Source of the DNA: Reticulascus tulasneorum
Taxonomy: Eukaryota; Ascomycota; Sordariomycetes; Glomerellales; Reticulascaceae
Length of the DNA: 64,000 nt
Assembly: GCA_001557505.1 (NCBI GenBank)
Contig: LSAX01000009.1
Location: 1,178,001-1,242,000, forward strand
Reading direction: 5' to 3'
Part shown: positions 1-10,470 of the stretch, piece after piece
Position numbering within the stretch: the stretch's first letter is position 1
Layout of the letters: every line of letters begins with the position of its first letter
Position numbers and translations under genes: made by a program
The notes under the pieces: generated by a model
Seen by the model: the letters and a program-made list of their open reading frames with translations, nothing else
Told to the model about the DNA's origin: nothing
The model's database searches: none

Positions 1-937
1 TCGTCTAAAGTACGCTCGATGTGGTCAATTATGACGGACCTGAAGTCCGCAGTCAGTCAATGCTGGTCAGATGGAGAATCATTGAAAATACGCTAGAATG
101 GTCTTTCCAGAACCAGCTTGATATTGTTAGCTGATGTGGCAATCGTGCTTGTGGGGAGCATACGAATGCCTGGACACCAGAGAATATCATTGGGACCCTG
201 AAGCCATTGTTTAAAATTAGGCTCGGAGAGGATCCACAGCGCAGTGCCTTCTTCCCGTCGGTTTATGAAATCATTCTGCTTGGCAAAGAAATCAATTGCA
301 TCAGTGGTCAGCCATGCCACAATTTCTTGGGATTCAAGATCTATAACTATGTAAGAACGGTACTGTGCGGCATAGTAGATTGTACGGGAAGAGACATGCC
401 TTTTTGCCGGGTCTGCATCTCCTCTTTGACATGAGCTACATCGTCTTTAATGGCCAGAGATAATTTGCTACAACGAGTTAGCAAGGGGGCCTGCTATGGG
501 TTGTTTTTCCGTACTCACAAGTGGTCTTTTTGCTGTGCCAAGGATATGAAGGTCTTCATCCGTTCTGCAGCCGAAAGAATTTTCTCAGTCTCCTTCTTCT
601 GGAACGGCCAGAGCAGGGCTTTCCCAGCTTTCTTCAGACTGCCAGACCCTGGATCTAGCTTTGCCACCACATCTTCGAGCAACTCCATAAGTTGATCAAT
701 TGGGCCGCCTTTCACCCCAAGAGCCGAAACACTCCTGAACCAAGCCTCGGGGTGATCTTCTTGTACACATCCTCGCAGCCATAGTAATAGCGGTAGAAGA
801 TTGGAAACTTCCAACGCAACTTTTTGTCGATCTCTGGAGGAGTCCTTTACATCGTTCAGATATTGTACGGCTTTGGCGGTGGTATCGATCAATTGAATCA
901 GGCTAGCAGTCAAGCCGACGATAGAGACCGGGTCCAT
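1..937 (-). CDS. STAND/NLR protein with fungal N-terminal domain and NACHT-type P-loop (3' end outside window)
   Basis: Intracellular STAND (NOD-like) receptor, a family linked to fungal non-self recognition and cell death. The exons, read on the minus strand, are 937-519, 467-400, 346-164, 116-92 and 39-<1. Residues 1-140 begin MDPVSIVGLTASLIQLIDTT and match the fungal N-terminal STAND domain. A linker follows (residues about 141-195, with EIVAWL and DFFAKQNDFI), then LWCPGIPGSGKT, a Walker A loop at about 222-229, and SVIIDHIERT after it. Walker A appears only when two introns (117-163 and 40-91) are removed, leaving a 25-base exon. The intron at 347-399 has a GC donor (AAAAG then GCATGT) and is needed to keep frame. 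All junction phases agree, so I read this as an intact gene and not a pseudogene. The rest of NACHT and any repeat domain lie beyond position 1. Confidence 0.85.
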
Positions 938-1520
938 CTGGACTGTAGAATCAGGATGTTAAGAATAGCCTTCAGCAGTATAAGAGTCCACAAGAACCCC
1001 GCCAATAGCCAGTTCTTGACTCAGGAAGTCAAACCGGGAGGTTTGTCGGGTGTTTTCAGTCCCAAGGTTCGGGACCCCAACAAACGCGTAGCCACAGTGA
1101 GATGTTTGACAAACAGGAGGGGCTGCGTTTAGTCATCATATCCTGCTTATGTCAGCTTATTATTCCAGGTCTTTGAAGGCTGCTAAGTTTGCACTGCTCG
1201 AGTGGGAGTTGCGATCCTGAATCAAAGCATGAGAAATGCTCCAGTTGACTATTTCACGACCTCTGTGAGATTTCAGTTATCAAAGGTTCCGTAGCTACAG
1301 TCATAGCTTCAAATGCAGATAAGTAACTTACACAGCAGTATGAACGGGATAGCTCGACAACATTATTCAAGTGCATGAATCAACAATCCGACATGTAGAC
1401 CGAACGGATTCAGTAAGTACTAGTGCCCATTGTCCTAAACACTATATAAAAACAAGTATTATTTTACAAGCCGTGCCGTAGCTTTGGCTTTAGCTCGCCA
1501 AATTTTGTACTTATCCCGTA
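938..1520. other. Intergenic, upstream of the NLR and downstream of the disordered-protein gene
   Basis: No coding frame with recognisable content on either strand. A TATATAAAA stretch near 1443 lies on the terminator side of the next gene. I see no repeat or RNA gene. Confidence 0.5.
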
Positions 1521-2876
1521 TTATGTCCCCAGTCGATATACAACATCCTTTTTGAAGTAGTGGCTAATGTCATTATCCGTTCCGCAACCCTGACACTTGT
1601 GCATAACTTTCGCACCCTCGTGCCCTGGACCGTAGTGGCCATTCCCGGGCTGATTGGTGTTCAATGTCTGAGGTGTGCCAGCTGACCCCGTACCGAAGCC
1701 TGCATTCCTTGGTGAATTGTTTCCAGATGTTCTCGTTGAACCGATTTGGTGTCCAGTCTCAAAATTGCGTTCTCCTGTTGTTGAGTTTCCAGCGCCGTGC
1801 TTATTATTACCCACATGACCTGTGGCGTACGGGTCCAACATGCTGCTGTGCGGTTCTCCAGATCGCGTGTGGCTGTGTGGATACTCTCCTGAGCTACCGC
1901 GGGTCTGGCTAGTACCGAACCCATCACTTTGGCCGCCGTTGGAATAGCCAGAGTCACGCATATCTTCATGCTGGTGTCTGCGTGCTACCTCAGATGCGGC
2001 AAATGCGCCAGCTCCAGCGCCTACACCTGCACCAGCGGCACCGTGTCCACTTCGATCCCGGCCCATGTCCTTGTCACTTATCCGGGTGTCATATGGATCA
2101 CTAGATAGATTTGATCCGGACACTGCTGAAGTGCTGAACCCACCCGGCCCTTCGCCGGCGCCTGTTCCGCCTGCGCCAGTGTGAGCGAAGTCTCTCGATT
2201 CTCCCGTGCGCATGTTTCGTGCCGTCGAATCCTGGTGACTGCCTGCGCCAACGACAGAGTTGTGAATTCCACCAGAAGATTGATCTCCATGCAAGCCATG
2301 ATCACTCCCGATGCTGCGGTGACCTGATCCATGGGATGTCTGATGGTGTGTCGGCAAGTCTTTTCGGAGAACATTGGGTCCCGTAGTAGATGCGCTATTC
2401 TGGCTGATGCCGCTAGTCCTGTTACCATCGTGGTTTACGTTTCCCCAGTAGGGATCTTGCGAGGAAGGATCTCGGCTAGACGTATGTTCAAAGGCACTGT
2501 CCTGTCCTTTTTGTTGCCCGTGACCAATTTTGGCGTCGGAGCCAGTTTGTTGGTAGTCATGAGATGTTGTTCCAGTTGAAGCCGTGCCGGGTACATGCTT
2601 ATGACCGTGAGATGGCTGATCAATCAGTCCTGTGCCTGCTGCTGCGCCTGTTGTGTGGACGATGCCGCTCGACTTCCCATAGCCTGACTTGTCGGTCGTT
2701 GGGGAGTTGGTAACGGCCCCAGTGGTCGAAGTATGTCTCGAATCGTGGCTATCGGTATACTTGTTGTTTTTCCGGTCAGAGTCGGAAGGGAATGTGCCAG
2801 GCGGGTGGTCGTCTTCATAAGTTCTATCTTGATGATCACCATGAAGAGCGTCCTTGATTTTCTGTCCCAGACCCAT
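1521..2876 (-). CDS. Ser/Gly/His/Thr-rich disordered protein with conserved ends, function unknown
   Basis: Single exon of 451 residues if translation begins at the ATG at 2876 (MGLGQKIKDALHGDHQD). The open frame continues 49 codons further upstream to 3023, but that extension looks like untranslated leader. The middle is low-complexity, dominated by Ser, Gly, His, Thr, Asp and Asn, with an Ala/Gly-rich patch (GAAGAGVGAGAGAFAASEV) and no predicted fold. The amphipathic N-terminus and the C-terminus, which holds HKCQGCGTDNDISHYFKKD with a CxxC pair, are the only ordered-looking parts. That kind of layout suggests a stress-related or scaffold protein, but I do not recognise a named family. It lies between the NLR and the subtilase, all on the minus strand. 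Existence as a gene is well supported by the long frame; the role is unknown. Confidence 0.75.
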   Translation of the reverse strand: MGLGQKIKDALHGDHQDRTYEDDHPPGTFPSDSDRKNNKYTDSHDSRHTSTTGAVTNSPTTDKSGYGKSSGIVHTTGAAAGTGLIDQPSHGHKHVPGTASTGTTSHDYQQTGSDAKIGHGQQKGQDSAFEHTSSRDPSSQDPYWGNVNHDGNRTSGISQNSASTTGPNVLRKDLPTHHQTSHGSGHRSIGSDHGLHGDQSSGGIHNSVVGAGSHQDSTARNMRTGESRDFAHTGAGGTGAGEGPGGFSTSAVSGSNLSSDPYDTRISDKDMGRDRSGHGAAGAGVGAGAGAFAASEVARRHQHEDMRDSGYSNGGQSDGFGTSQTRGSSGEYPHSHTRSGEPHSSMLDPYATGHVGNNKHGAGNSTTGERNFETGHQIGSTRTSGNNSPRNAGFGTGSAGTPQTLNTNQPGNGHYGPGHEGAKVMHKCQGCGTDNDISHYFKKDVVYRLGT

Positions 2877-3709
2877 GATTTCAAGCTTTTTTGGAGGTAT
2901 AGTTTGAAAGGTGGTTGGTTTCTTGAAGAAATATGCTTTTTTGCTGAAGAGAACTGAGCCCGTTGGGAAATGCCGACTCAAATACTTTTTACCGCTGACA
3001 AGGTTATGGGTAAAGTTAACCAACGAACCTGGGCTAACCTACACCTCTGACATCACAACACGACGCTGCTACGGGATACAGGATCAAGTTGCTGAGCATG
3101 CTGGTAAGATTCGCAATGCTATGAGCTCATGTGGATCCGCGGTAGAAATCTCGAAGTCAATGCCACGCAGCAAATGACGGTGTTTCTAGACATATGACGG
3201 TGCCGGTCCCCTTGGTGCTGGATTTTCTACGTTTAGTCCGGTAGAAGCGCGTTAGTAAAAGCTTGTTTCACTCGGCACAATAACCCGATGGTCATCTTGA
3301 ACTAAAACAAGGAACAAGGTCTCCACTGAAGATGAGGGGGCAATTTGAGAGTCGTCATTTTCTGGGGCGGAGTGGGACAGCGGGGTAGATCGGGAAATTC
3401 AAGCTGTCTTCATCCCAGTCAACATGATACCCTGGAACAAGAAAATGTCAGTTTATGAGTGCGCCGGCTTGGTGTCGAATGCCTGCTATTTTCTCTCTGA
3501 TAATCTAGGTTCTAAGGTCTGTAATTCTCCGACGTCGATGGGGATCAACGTCCAGCGATCAGTTTGATAGGAATCAAAGGCTGAATGCCTTCTGCAAGAA
3601 ACCTCCGAGACGTCTCTGCCTGGCTGTAAGAGCCGTTCCTTCCCTGCCATGATCCTGAGTATCATTCAAATTTCTTTTGTCTATGCCAGTATATAGAGAT
3701 TCGTAGCTG
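2877..3709. other. Intergenic between subtilase and disordered-protein gene
   Basis: Probably holds the promoter and leader of the minus-strand disordered-protein gene and the 3' untranslated region of the subtilase. No further coding or RNA feature is visible. Confidence 0.5.
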
Positions 3710-6700
3710 TTATAAGGGAAGAACCTCCATATCATGGAAGCTTAGGACATCCCAACTATTGGGGTGTTGTGGCGCCGCGAAGGGCATAAGGGCTGCGATT
3801 CGCATCTGATAATTGCCAGGAGCCAGCTGCGTGCCATTGGCCAATCCACCAATCCACCAATAGTCGTACGGAGTTTCGGTAACGAGAGTTCTTCTCACAT
3901 TCTTTAGGGGAAATGCAATCACATCACTCGTGGAATCAACGCTAGGGTCGAACTGCCAATGCGCTCTCGTATGCGGATAATGCGTCGCGGAACCGACGTA
4001 GCCATTTTTGCCAACAACAGGAGGATATACCCAGTCGCGCTCCACCCAAGTCGACTCGAAGATGTCCCAACGCATCTCTGCAGTGGGAAACATTATCTCG
4101 GTAGTAAGGAGGGGGAAATCCTGTATGAAGAGTGAAAGGTCGAAGGTGACATTTGTTACTGGCTCCCAAGAATGGAAAATGGTATAAAGTTTGGTTGGGT
4201 AAGAAAACTCGTTTTGTGGGAATATTAGAGGGATATCATTATGCATATCGGCTGCAACTCCCAGATATGGGACGCTCAGAGACTCTCCGTTGCTGCCAGT
4301 GATGACGACGCAGCCACTGTATATCGGCACAGATTTGGGATTAAGACCTGCAGGATAGTTGAAGGAGAATTTTGCGGTTTTGGTTTCTCCAGGCTTTACC
4401 TTAAAGGTTCCACTGGGAAACGAAACACGGGGTACAGCCTTTATTGGGTTGGTCAATATCTCCGTTAGAAACGCGACGCGAGGGGTTCCAAAGGCTTCCG
4501 GATCGACGTTCAAAGCTTCGACAGCACCGTAATCCTGGAGCGAGAACGTGTAGATAACGGTATCGGCGCCATTATTCGTGATATCAACACTGTGGTAGCG
4601 GTTGAAGTGGTGGGTATCGTTGAGGTGGAACTTGGTGAAGGATAAGCTGGTGTCATAGTCGACAACCTTGACAGCGTCAATGAGACCCGTGCCAGTTTGC
4701 AAGACTGGTGCAAAGAAGCCGGGGTAATCAGTTCCTTCACCAGTTGCATCGTCCCACGTAAGCGGCCTGCCAGAAGAGATGAGGCGCATGGCTAGTGTTT
4801 TGGCGAAGTCTTGGCCGTGAGTACTACGGCCACCGTGCTTGCTAATGTAAAGCGCAGCTACGCCAGCAACGTAAGGGCATGCCATCGAGGTTCCGCCCAT
4901 AATAGCCCAAGTATTACCGGGGGCTGTTGACAGGATATAACCGCCGGGTGCTGCGATGTCTGGCTTGATGAACAACTCATTAGTCGGGCCCATACTGTTA
5001 AACCAGTTTGGACGGCCTGCCGAACCATCCATTGGCGTAGTGACAACGAGATCAGTGTATGGCAGCCTAAAGTCAGCTGTTACGGTACCGCCTTCCTGTA
5101 CTGTTTTGATGATTGCAGCACCAGCCTCTGCTAATATAAGAGACGATATACTGTCGTTGCGGATGTTTGTAGGGGGAATAATAATGTTTTCGTTGGCATA
5201 AAACATGACATACTTCGCTCCATACAGCTCAAGGTTGGCTTGCTTGATATCGTAGGTGCAAGTTCCTCGACGTACTAGGACGATAGAGTTGGAGAAATCT
5301 CGGGTCTCTCCGATCAGGGGGGAGCAGGCTTCATCTGGAATCGTCATATCGAAGCTGAGGGGTACAATTGGGAGGCTAATGCCGTCCCAAATGTCCATAG
5401 TCTGATAAGCAATGATGCTTTTGTTGGAAAATCCATTCAGGTTGAAAGTTCCTTCAAAGGCCGGCGCAGGAATTTTATTAGCCTGGACAGATGCAACGGC
5501 AACAACATTCTGGCCAACTGCACCATTGCTGCTGCCAAAAGCACCGCTGTCTCCGTTGTTACCGGCCGCAATAGTGACAAGGATTCCTTGGTCGACGAGT
5601 CGGGAGGCAACGAGTGCCCATGCATTATTCGACCAGCCGTTACCACCGCCGACGGAGCAGGTGATAATATCAACCTAGAATTCCAGTTGTCAGTTCCATG
5701 AATACAGTTAAATGGGCGGTCTATAATATACATACGCCAGCATCGTAGGCCATAAGGAAGGCCTCTATCAAGGTGTCTTCGTCAGTTCCATCTACTGAAC
5801 CAAAGACCTTATATGCCAAGAGGGTCGCATCTGGCGCAACGCCCTGGAAGCTGTAATGCCAAACGTGTCAGTCATTGTTACTTCATAGGGGTGAGACTGA
5901 TAACATACAAGCCTTTTGACCCGGCCAGAATACCAGCCACGTGCGTTCCATGGCCTAACTGGTCCATCGGATTGCTGTCTGGACTCTTTTTCTCGCCTTC
6001 CTCAGGCCATGCTGTTCAACGGGTAAGCTAATTATGCTTGCCATTATTCGCGAGAATCGTCACCTACTTCCATCGCCCACGAAGTCGTATCCACCAGATA
6101 TCTTGTACCCTGGGCCAAAGCCACCACCGAGCTTTATGGTCAGTCAGCATATCACATCCTAGTTGAGAATACGGTATAAACGTGGAAATTCTATTGAATT
6201 GAGGCTTACCGCGGGATGGTTGTAGTCTACACCAGTATCAACGACAGCGATAGTAACACCTTTGCCAGTCACTCCGGCGGCGTGAAGCTTATCAACACCA
6301 GTCATATCATGAAGACTGTAATTAGCGGCTTGAGCCTCTTCGGCATACGTCTTCATTGTCTGGGATGGATAAAGCATAATCTTGCTGGAAAGCCATGCCT
6401 GGAATATAGGCTCCTTCGCCTGAAGCGAGTCGATGTTCTCTTCGGAGGACTCAATCGCCGCACCGGTAAAGATGTCACTGCTGAAAACCTTCAACACTTT
6501 GGCTCCGGAGCGACTGAGTTCGTCAGCCACGGCAGAAGGATCGGCGCCCTGTGATATGAATATCAGCAACAAGCACATGTGGGAGAATGCAGAGAGAGAA
6601 AGCCTCCGTGGTTACCTTTGCAAACTCGACAATGAAACGGTTAGGGACATGCGTTGGTGCTGCATCATCAGCAGGCGTGGCTTCCCGATGCTGAACTGTG

Positions 6701-6774
6701 CCACCGAATTGGTTGGGGATCGCGAGTCCCCCAATGGCGCCGAACACGGCGAGGAGCAAACTAGATGAGTGCAT
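3710..6774 (-). CDS. Secreted subtilisin-like serine protease (S8) with PA domain and Fn3-like tail
   Basis: Extracellular endopeptidase, 914 residues after splicing six exons: 6774-6616, 6548-6210, 6131-6068, 6011-5909, 5850-5736 and 5674-3710. A signal peptide opens the protein (MHSSSLLLAVFGAIGGLA). An inhibitor-like propeptide begins at about residue 46 (NRFIVEFAK). The catalytic triad is visible: Asp157 in VVDTGVDYNHPA, His208 in GHGTHVAG and Ser523 in GGTSMACPYVAG. A PA domain is inserted before the serine (about residues 340-460, with RRGTC). An Fn3-like C-terminal region fills about residues 590-914. This is the Pr1C/minor extracellular protease type. The last exon of 655 codons has no introns, unlike the paralogue at 36091-39477, which has five in the matching part. 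N-terminal introns are largely shared by the two. Downstream of it on the same strand lies the disordered-protein gene. Confidence 0.93.
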
Positions 6775-7693
6775 CTCGTAACAGTGATTCCGGTTGAAAG
6801 CAACCGAGTCTCTGGAAGTTTGATCAGCTCCTTTGAAGATTGCCTATTTGCTCTCAATACTGTTGTCGAAGAGCCGAGGGCTTCTTCGCGTTTATACAAT
6901 CAGCCGCAGTGCCTGTCTTTCAGTACATCAGGCGATCGCACACTACATTCTATGCATAAGCCTGGTATTTTAGTACAGCTGAACATTTCCTAAATTTCAC
7001 TAGGCTCTTTCGATACTTCTTTTGAAGTTCCAAAGGATGCTCGGCATATCCGTGCTTGTTTGCAGACACTCCGCATGGCGGCCGATAACGTCTTGCATAT
7101 GACGGCATGGGCAATAAAATCTTCCGTGCAAGGCACCTACTCAACAAGACTGTTATGTCCCCTTATGTAAGGAGTTCGTAGCCACCAACATCACCTTCCG
7201 AATGCCGTAAAGATTCATGAATCTTTGGCTTGTGGTGCTGCTAGGATGGTTGATACGTAACGTAGATCGCTATTCTGTGTGCTGGGGTGTGCCCTTCGAG
7301 GACTAGCGGCGCTCGTAACCTTCTATTTCCTCGCTAGGGGCACCTTCATTTCAGGGGGAGGGTGAGTAAGCCAACATCGTATCGGGCCTGAATTATGCAA
7401 TAAGGCTATCACATCTGGCAGCATTATCTTAAGGCGTAGATTCAATTGGTCTCTATACTGTACTCCAGCTGAACCCGGAACTTGGAAATAGTTCTTAACA
7501 AACCGCCTCTAAGGCCAGAAACTGGCGCGGCGGAACTCCGCTTGATGGCGTGATGAGCGAAAGAATTTGCCTCTATATTTTGACGTTTTGCTTTATTTCT
7601 CGCTTCTTCTAACGCTCGTGTGAACTAAAGATTTAAGAGACAGATCAGGATAAACCTCCGGAGGAGACCCCCGCTAATTGCCCAGGCCTCGCA
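6775..7693. other. Intergenic between threonine synthase and subtilase
   Basis: Carries the subtilase promoter and the 3' flank of threonine synthase. No coding frame with family resemblance and no obvious repeat. Confidence 0.5.
6891..6896 (-). promoter_or_regulatory. TATA-like element upstream of the minus-strand subtilase
   Basis: TATAAA read on the minus strand, about 117 bases before the subtilase start codon at 6774. Placement is plausible for a fungal core promoter; not tested. Confidence 0.35.
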
Positions 7694-9776
7694 TTAGCCG
7701 CTTCGAGCTTGAAGTTCTTTCTCGACTTGCTCTTTGATCAGTTCTCTCACTGCTTTCCAATCATTTTCGATAGGTGTCACACGTTTGACCTTCTTATCGA
7801 GGTCGATAAACTCTTGCGGCAACACTGTCTCGAAGTTGAATCCTTCTTCATCCTTGAGAGCAAGTTCGACAGCGCCGGCGAACTTGGCCGGATGGGCCGT
7901 CGAAAGAGATATGTGGGGAACGTCTTGTCCAGCCCGTTGCACGGACCGAAGGGCAGCCGTAACACCCACAGCAGAGTGAGGGTCTAGGACATACCCAACC
8001 TCACGATAGAAGGTCTTGATCGTCTCGAGGGTCTGCGGGTCGCTGACTCTCTCGCTCTCAAATGTCTTGCGTGCGCTGTCAAGAATGTCCTGGTGGACAG
8101 GACCAAAGCCGCCTTTTAGCTTCAAGTCCTTGTGCCATGCACTGACTTCCTGACCGGCCTGTTTCTTAGTAAACTCTTCGTCCATGCCGATGGTGGCTGC
8201 GAATTCGTATGCTAAGAACCAAAGAAGTCGTTCGAAATTGCTGGATACCAAGATGTCCATCGCCGGACTAAATGTTTCTCGAACACCTTCCTCGTGAGCT
8301 TTCACTCCGTCTACTTTAAGACCCCCCTCTGCTTCAGGGCCCTTTGCCGGCTGCTTCTCATATCGGCCTGTCCTCCAGAACCTATCGAGGATGTCGTTCT
8401 CGTTAGTTGCAATGACGAGCTTATCCACAGGCAGACCCATGCGGTATGCAAAATAGCCTGCTTGTATGTCTCCCTATTCAGAATCCTATTAGGTTGGGTC
8501 CCTTGATAGATGGGGAAAGGAATGCTAACAAAATTTCCTGTTGGCACCACAAAGCGTACTTTGTCGCCGAGCTTGAGCGTGGGTGACTTTTTCACCAAAG
8601 CGAAGTACGAATAGAAGTAGTAGACGATCTGGGCAAGTATCCTCGAAAAGTTGATCGAGTTGACAGCTCCAAGATTCAACGCCTGATTTGTATCAGGATC
8701 GCTAAATAAGGCTTTCACGATATCCTGTTGTCCAGTCAGTTCTTAGCTCCTTATTTCCGACATACCCAATGCTTACTTGGCAATCATCGAATGTCCCCGT
8801 CACGGCAAGATTATAGACGTTTGCATCTGGGCAAGTTGTCATCTGTGCCTCTTGGATGGGACTGACACGACCTTTCGGGTGCAAGATGACGATTGATACA
8901 TCTTTCTTGCCTTTCAGGCCGTGAATCGCGGCGGATCCAGTCTACGGATACCTTAGTACCATCACCATTAAAGTTTGCAACATTAAAAACCTACGTCACC
9001 ACTGGTTGCACCGACAACCGTCAGATGATGTCTTTCTGCTCTCTGGTCAGTTTCATATGGCTTCGGCACGAGCCCAGTAGAAAGATTGCTGCAGGCCGAG
9101 CACCGCCGTTAACCCACCTTTTCCTTCCTTCCCAACGTTTTTCCGCGCAAGAAGATACTCAAAAAGGTTTCCCAAGAATTGCAGGGCGCCTAGGTCAGTG
9201 TCAGCTCAACGAAATCACATTATCGTTTTGAAACGCACAGTCTTTGAACGAGTAGCTTGGGCCATGGAATAGCTCCAGAAGGTACAGGTTCTCCTGCAGA
9301 TGCACTAACGGCACAACATGCTTCTCACGGAATGTCGAGTAGCTTCGATCAATTAAGGATTTGAGGTCGTCCGTGGGGATCTCGCTGCTTGATATATACA
9401 GGCTGAAGATCTGAAGGGCTAGCTCCGAGTAGGAGAGATCTTTCCAATTACGCTATGGTCTGTCATTAGTCATTACTCAAGAAAAAATAGGTGCGCAGAT
9501 CAAATTAAACCGCTTGGCGGCGAGCATTTACGCGATATCGGATATAGATCGCAGTGTACGTACCCAGTCTGTTGCAGTTGGGATTTCATGAGGCAAGAAA
9601 AGACCGCCGTCTGCGGCCAGTCCCTTCAGGACAACAGTCTCGAATGAGAGCTTGAAAGGATTAGCAAGCTAAGGGACTAGACGCATGTTGAGGAGGCCTA
9701 CGCCATAGTCGTCGCCTCTGGTAGAGAGGTAAACTTGTGACTCAGTATGAGTCTTACTAGCCGAGTCGTTCGCCAT
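7694..9776 (-). CDS. THR4: Threonine synthase
   Basis: Cytosolic PLP enzyme converting O-phosphohomoserine to threonine, the last step of threonine biosynthesis. Eight exons: 9776-9702, 9650-9564, 9452-9239, 9189-9118, 9038-8995, 8941-8777, 8724-8530 and 8473-7694, giving 543 residues, close to the usual fungal length. The N-terminus reads VYLSTRGDDYG, then FHGPSYSFKD carries the PLP lysine at residue 124, the position known for yeast Thr4. Later come TVVGATSGDTGSAA, HPKGRVSPIQEAQM and VVPTGNFGDIQAGYFAYRMG, all standard for the eukaryotic threonine synthase family. Most of these motifs span exon joints, which fixes the splice sites firmly. The acceptor at 9039 was chosen over an AG a few bases earlier because only it keeps frame. 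Intact gene; neighbours are unrelated in function. Confidence 0.96.
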
Positions 9777-10470
9777 GATGTTGTAGTCGGTGCGCTAGAA
9801 AAAAATTTGCCCCTCACTGGAAGGTAGGTTTTGCTGCAAGTGCTCGGAAGATAGATCGTCCGGCCGAGCCGCTGGTGGTAAAGGGGGGCCGATAGTGGAA
9901 GATCTAGCCTTGGAATGTTGTGGTCATTCACATGGACCGAATGGTCGAGAATGATAATGAGTTTGTTGGCTTGCTAACGGGTCGATATGAGCGAGTTCGT
10001 CGCCCTAGGGTCTAATTACGCTTGCCGCATCGTGTTTTGCCACGAATTGAATTAGCAAGCCCGAACAACTAGCATCCCCAAATGTCGCGATGGGGGCACA
10101 CATTCGCTGCCAGGCCTTCTTGCCAACATTTCTGTTGAAGATATCAAATCAGTTTATTTCAAGATCGCCAAGAGAATCTGCTGTGCACAGAGCGCCCAGT
10201 TCAAGACATCTTGACCGTCAATACCTGTTGCATTCATGAGTAGTGCATATGACGAGTGCTTGTCCGTCTAAATCATGGAAATTCGTCGACGGTTGCCAAA
10301 GAATGTCAAGACCTTTTCGCGTCTGCAAGATGGCCCTACATTTAAATATTCTGCATCGGGTATCATAGAAACTGAACTTGCTAGGCAGTGGCACAATTGC
10401 AATGAGGTAATGCAAGGTAATGTGGATTTTAACCATCAAAATCCTAAACAATATTCCCCTTAAGATACCA
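9777..10470. other. Intergenic between NLR and threonine synthase
   Basis: THR4 promoter side at the left; at the right, the sequence just after the early stop of the NLR ankyrin region. I looked for continuing ankyrin codons past 10471 and found none convincing. Confidence 0.45.

Noticed and set aside
93..320. NLR read as a pseudogene with broken P-loop (GIRMLPTS)
   Set aside because: Removing two consensus introns gives the canonical GIPGSGKT, so the break is only an unspliced reading.
2877..3023. Upstream in-frame extension of the disordered protein (49 codons)
   Set aside because: Lys/Phe-rich and unlike the conserved MGLGQKIKDAL start; probably leader.
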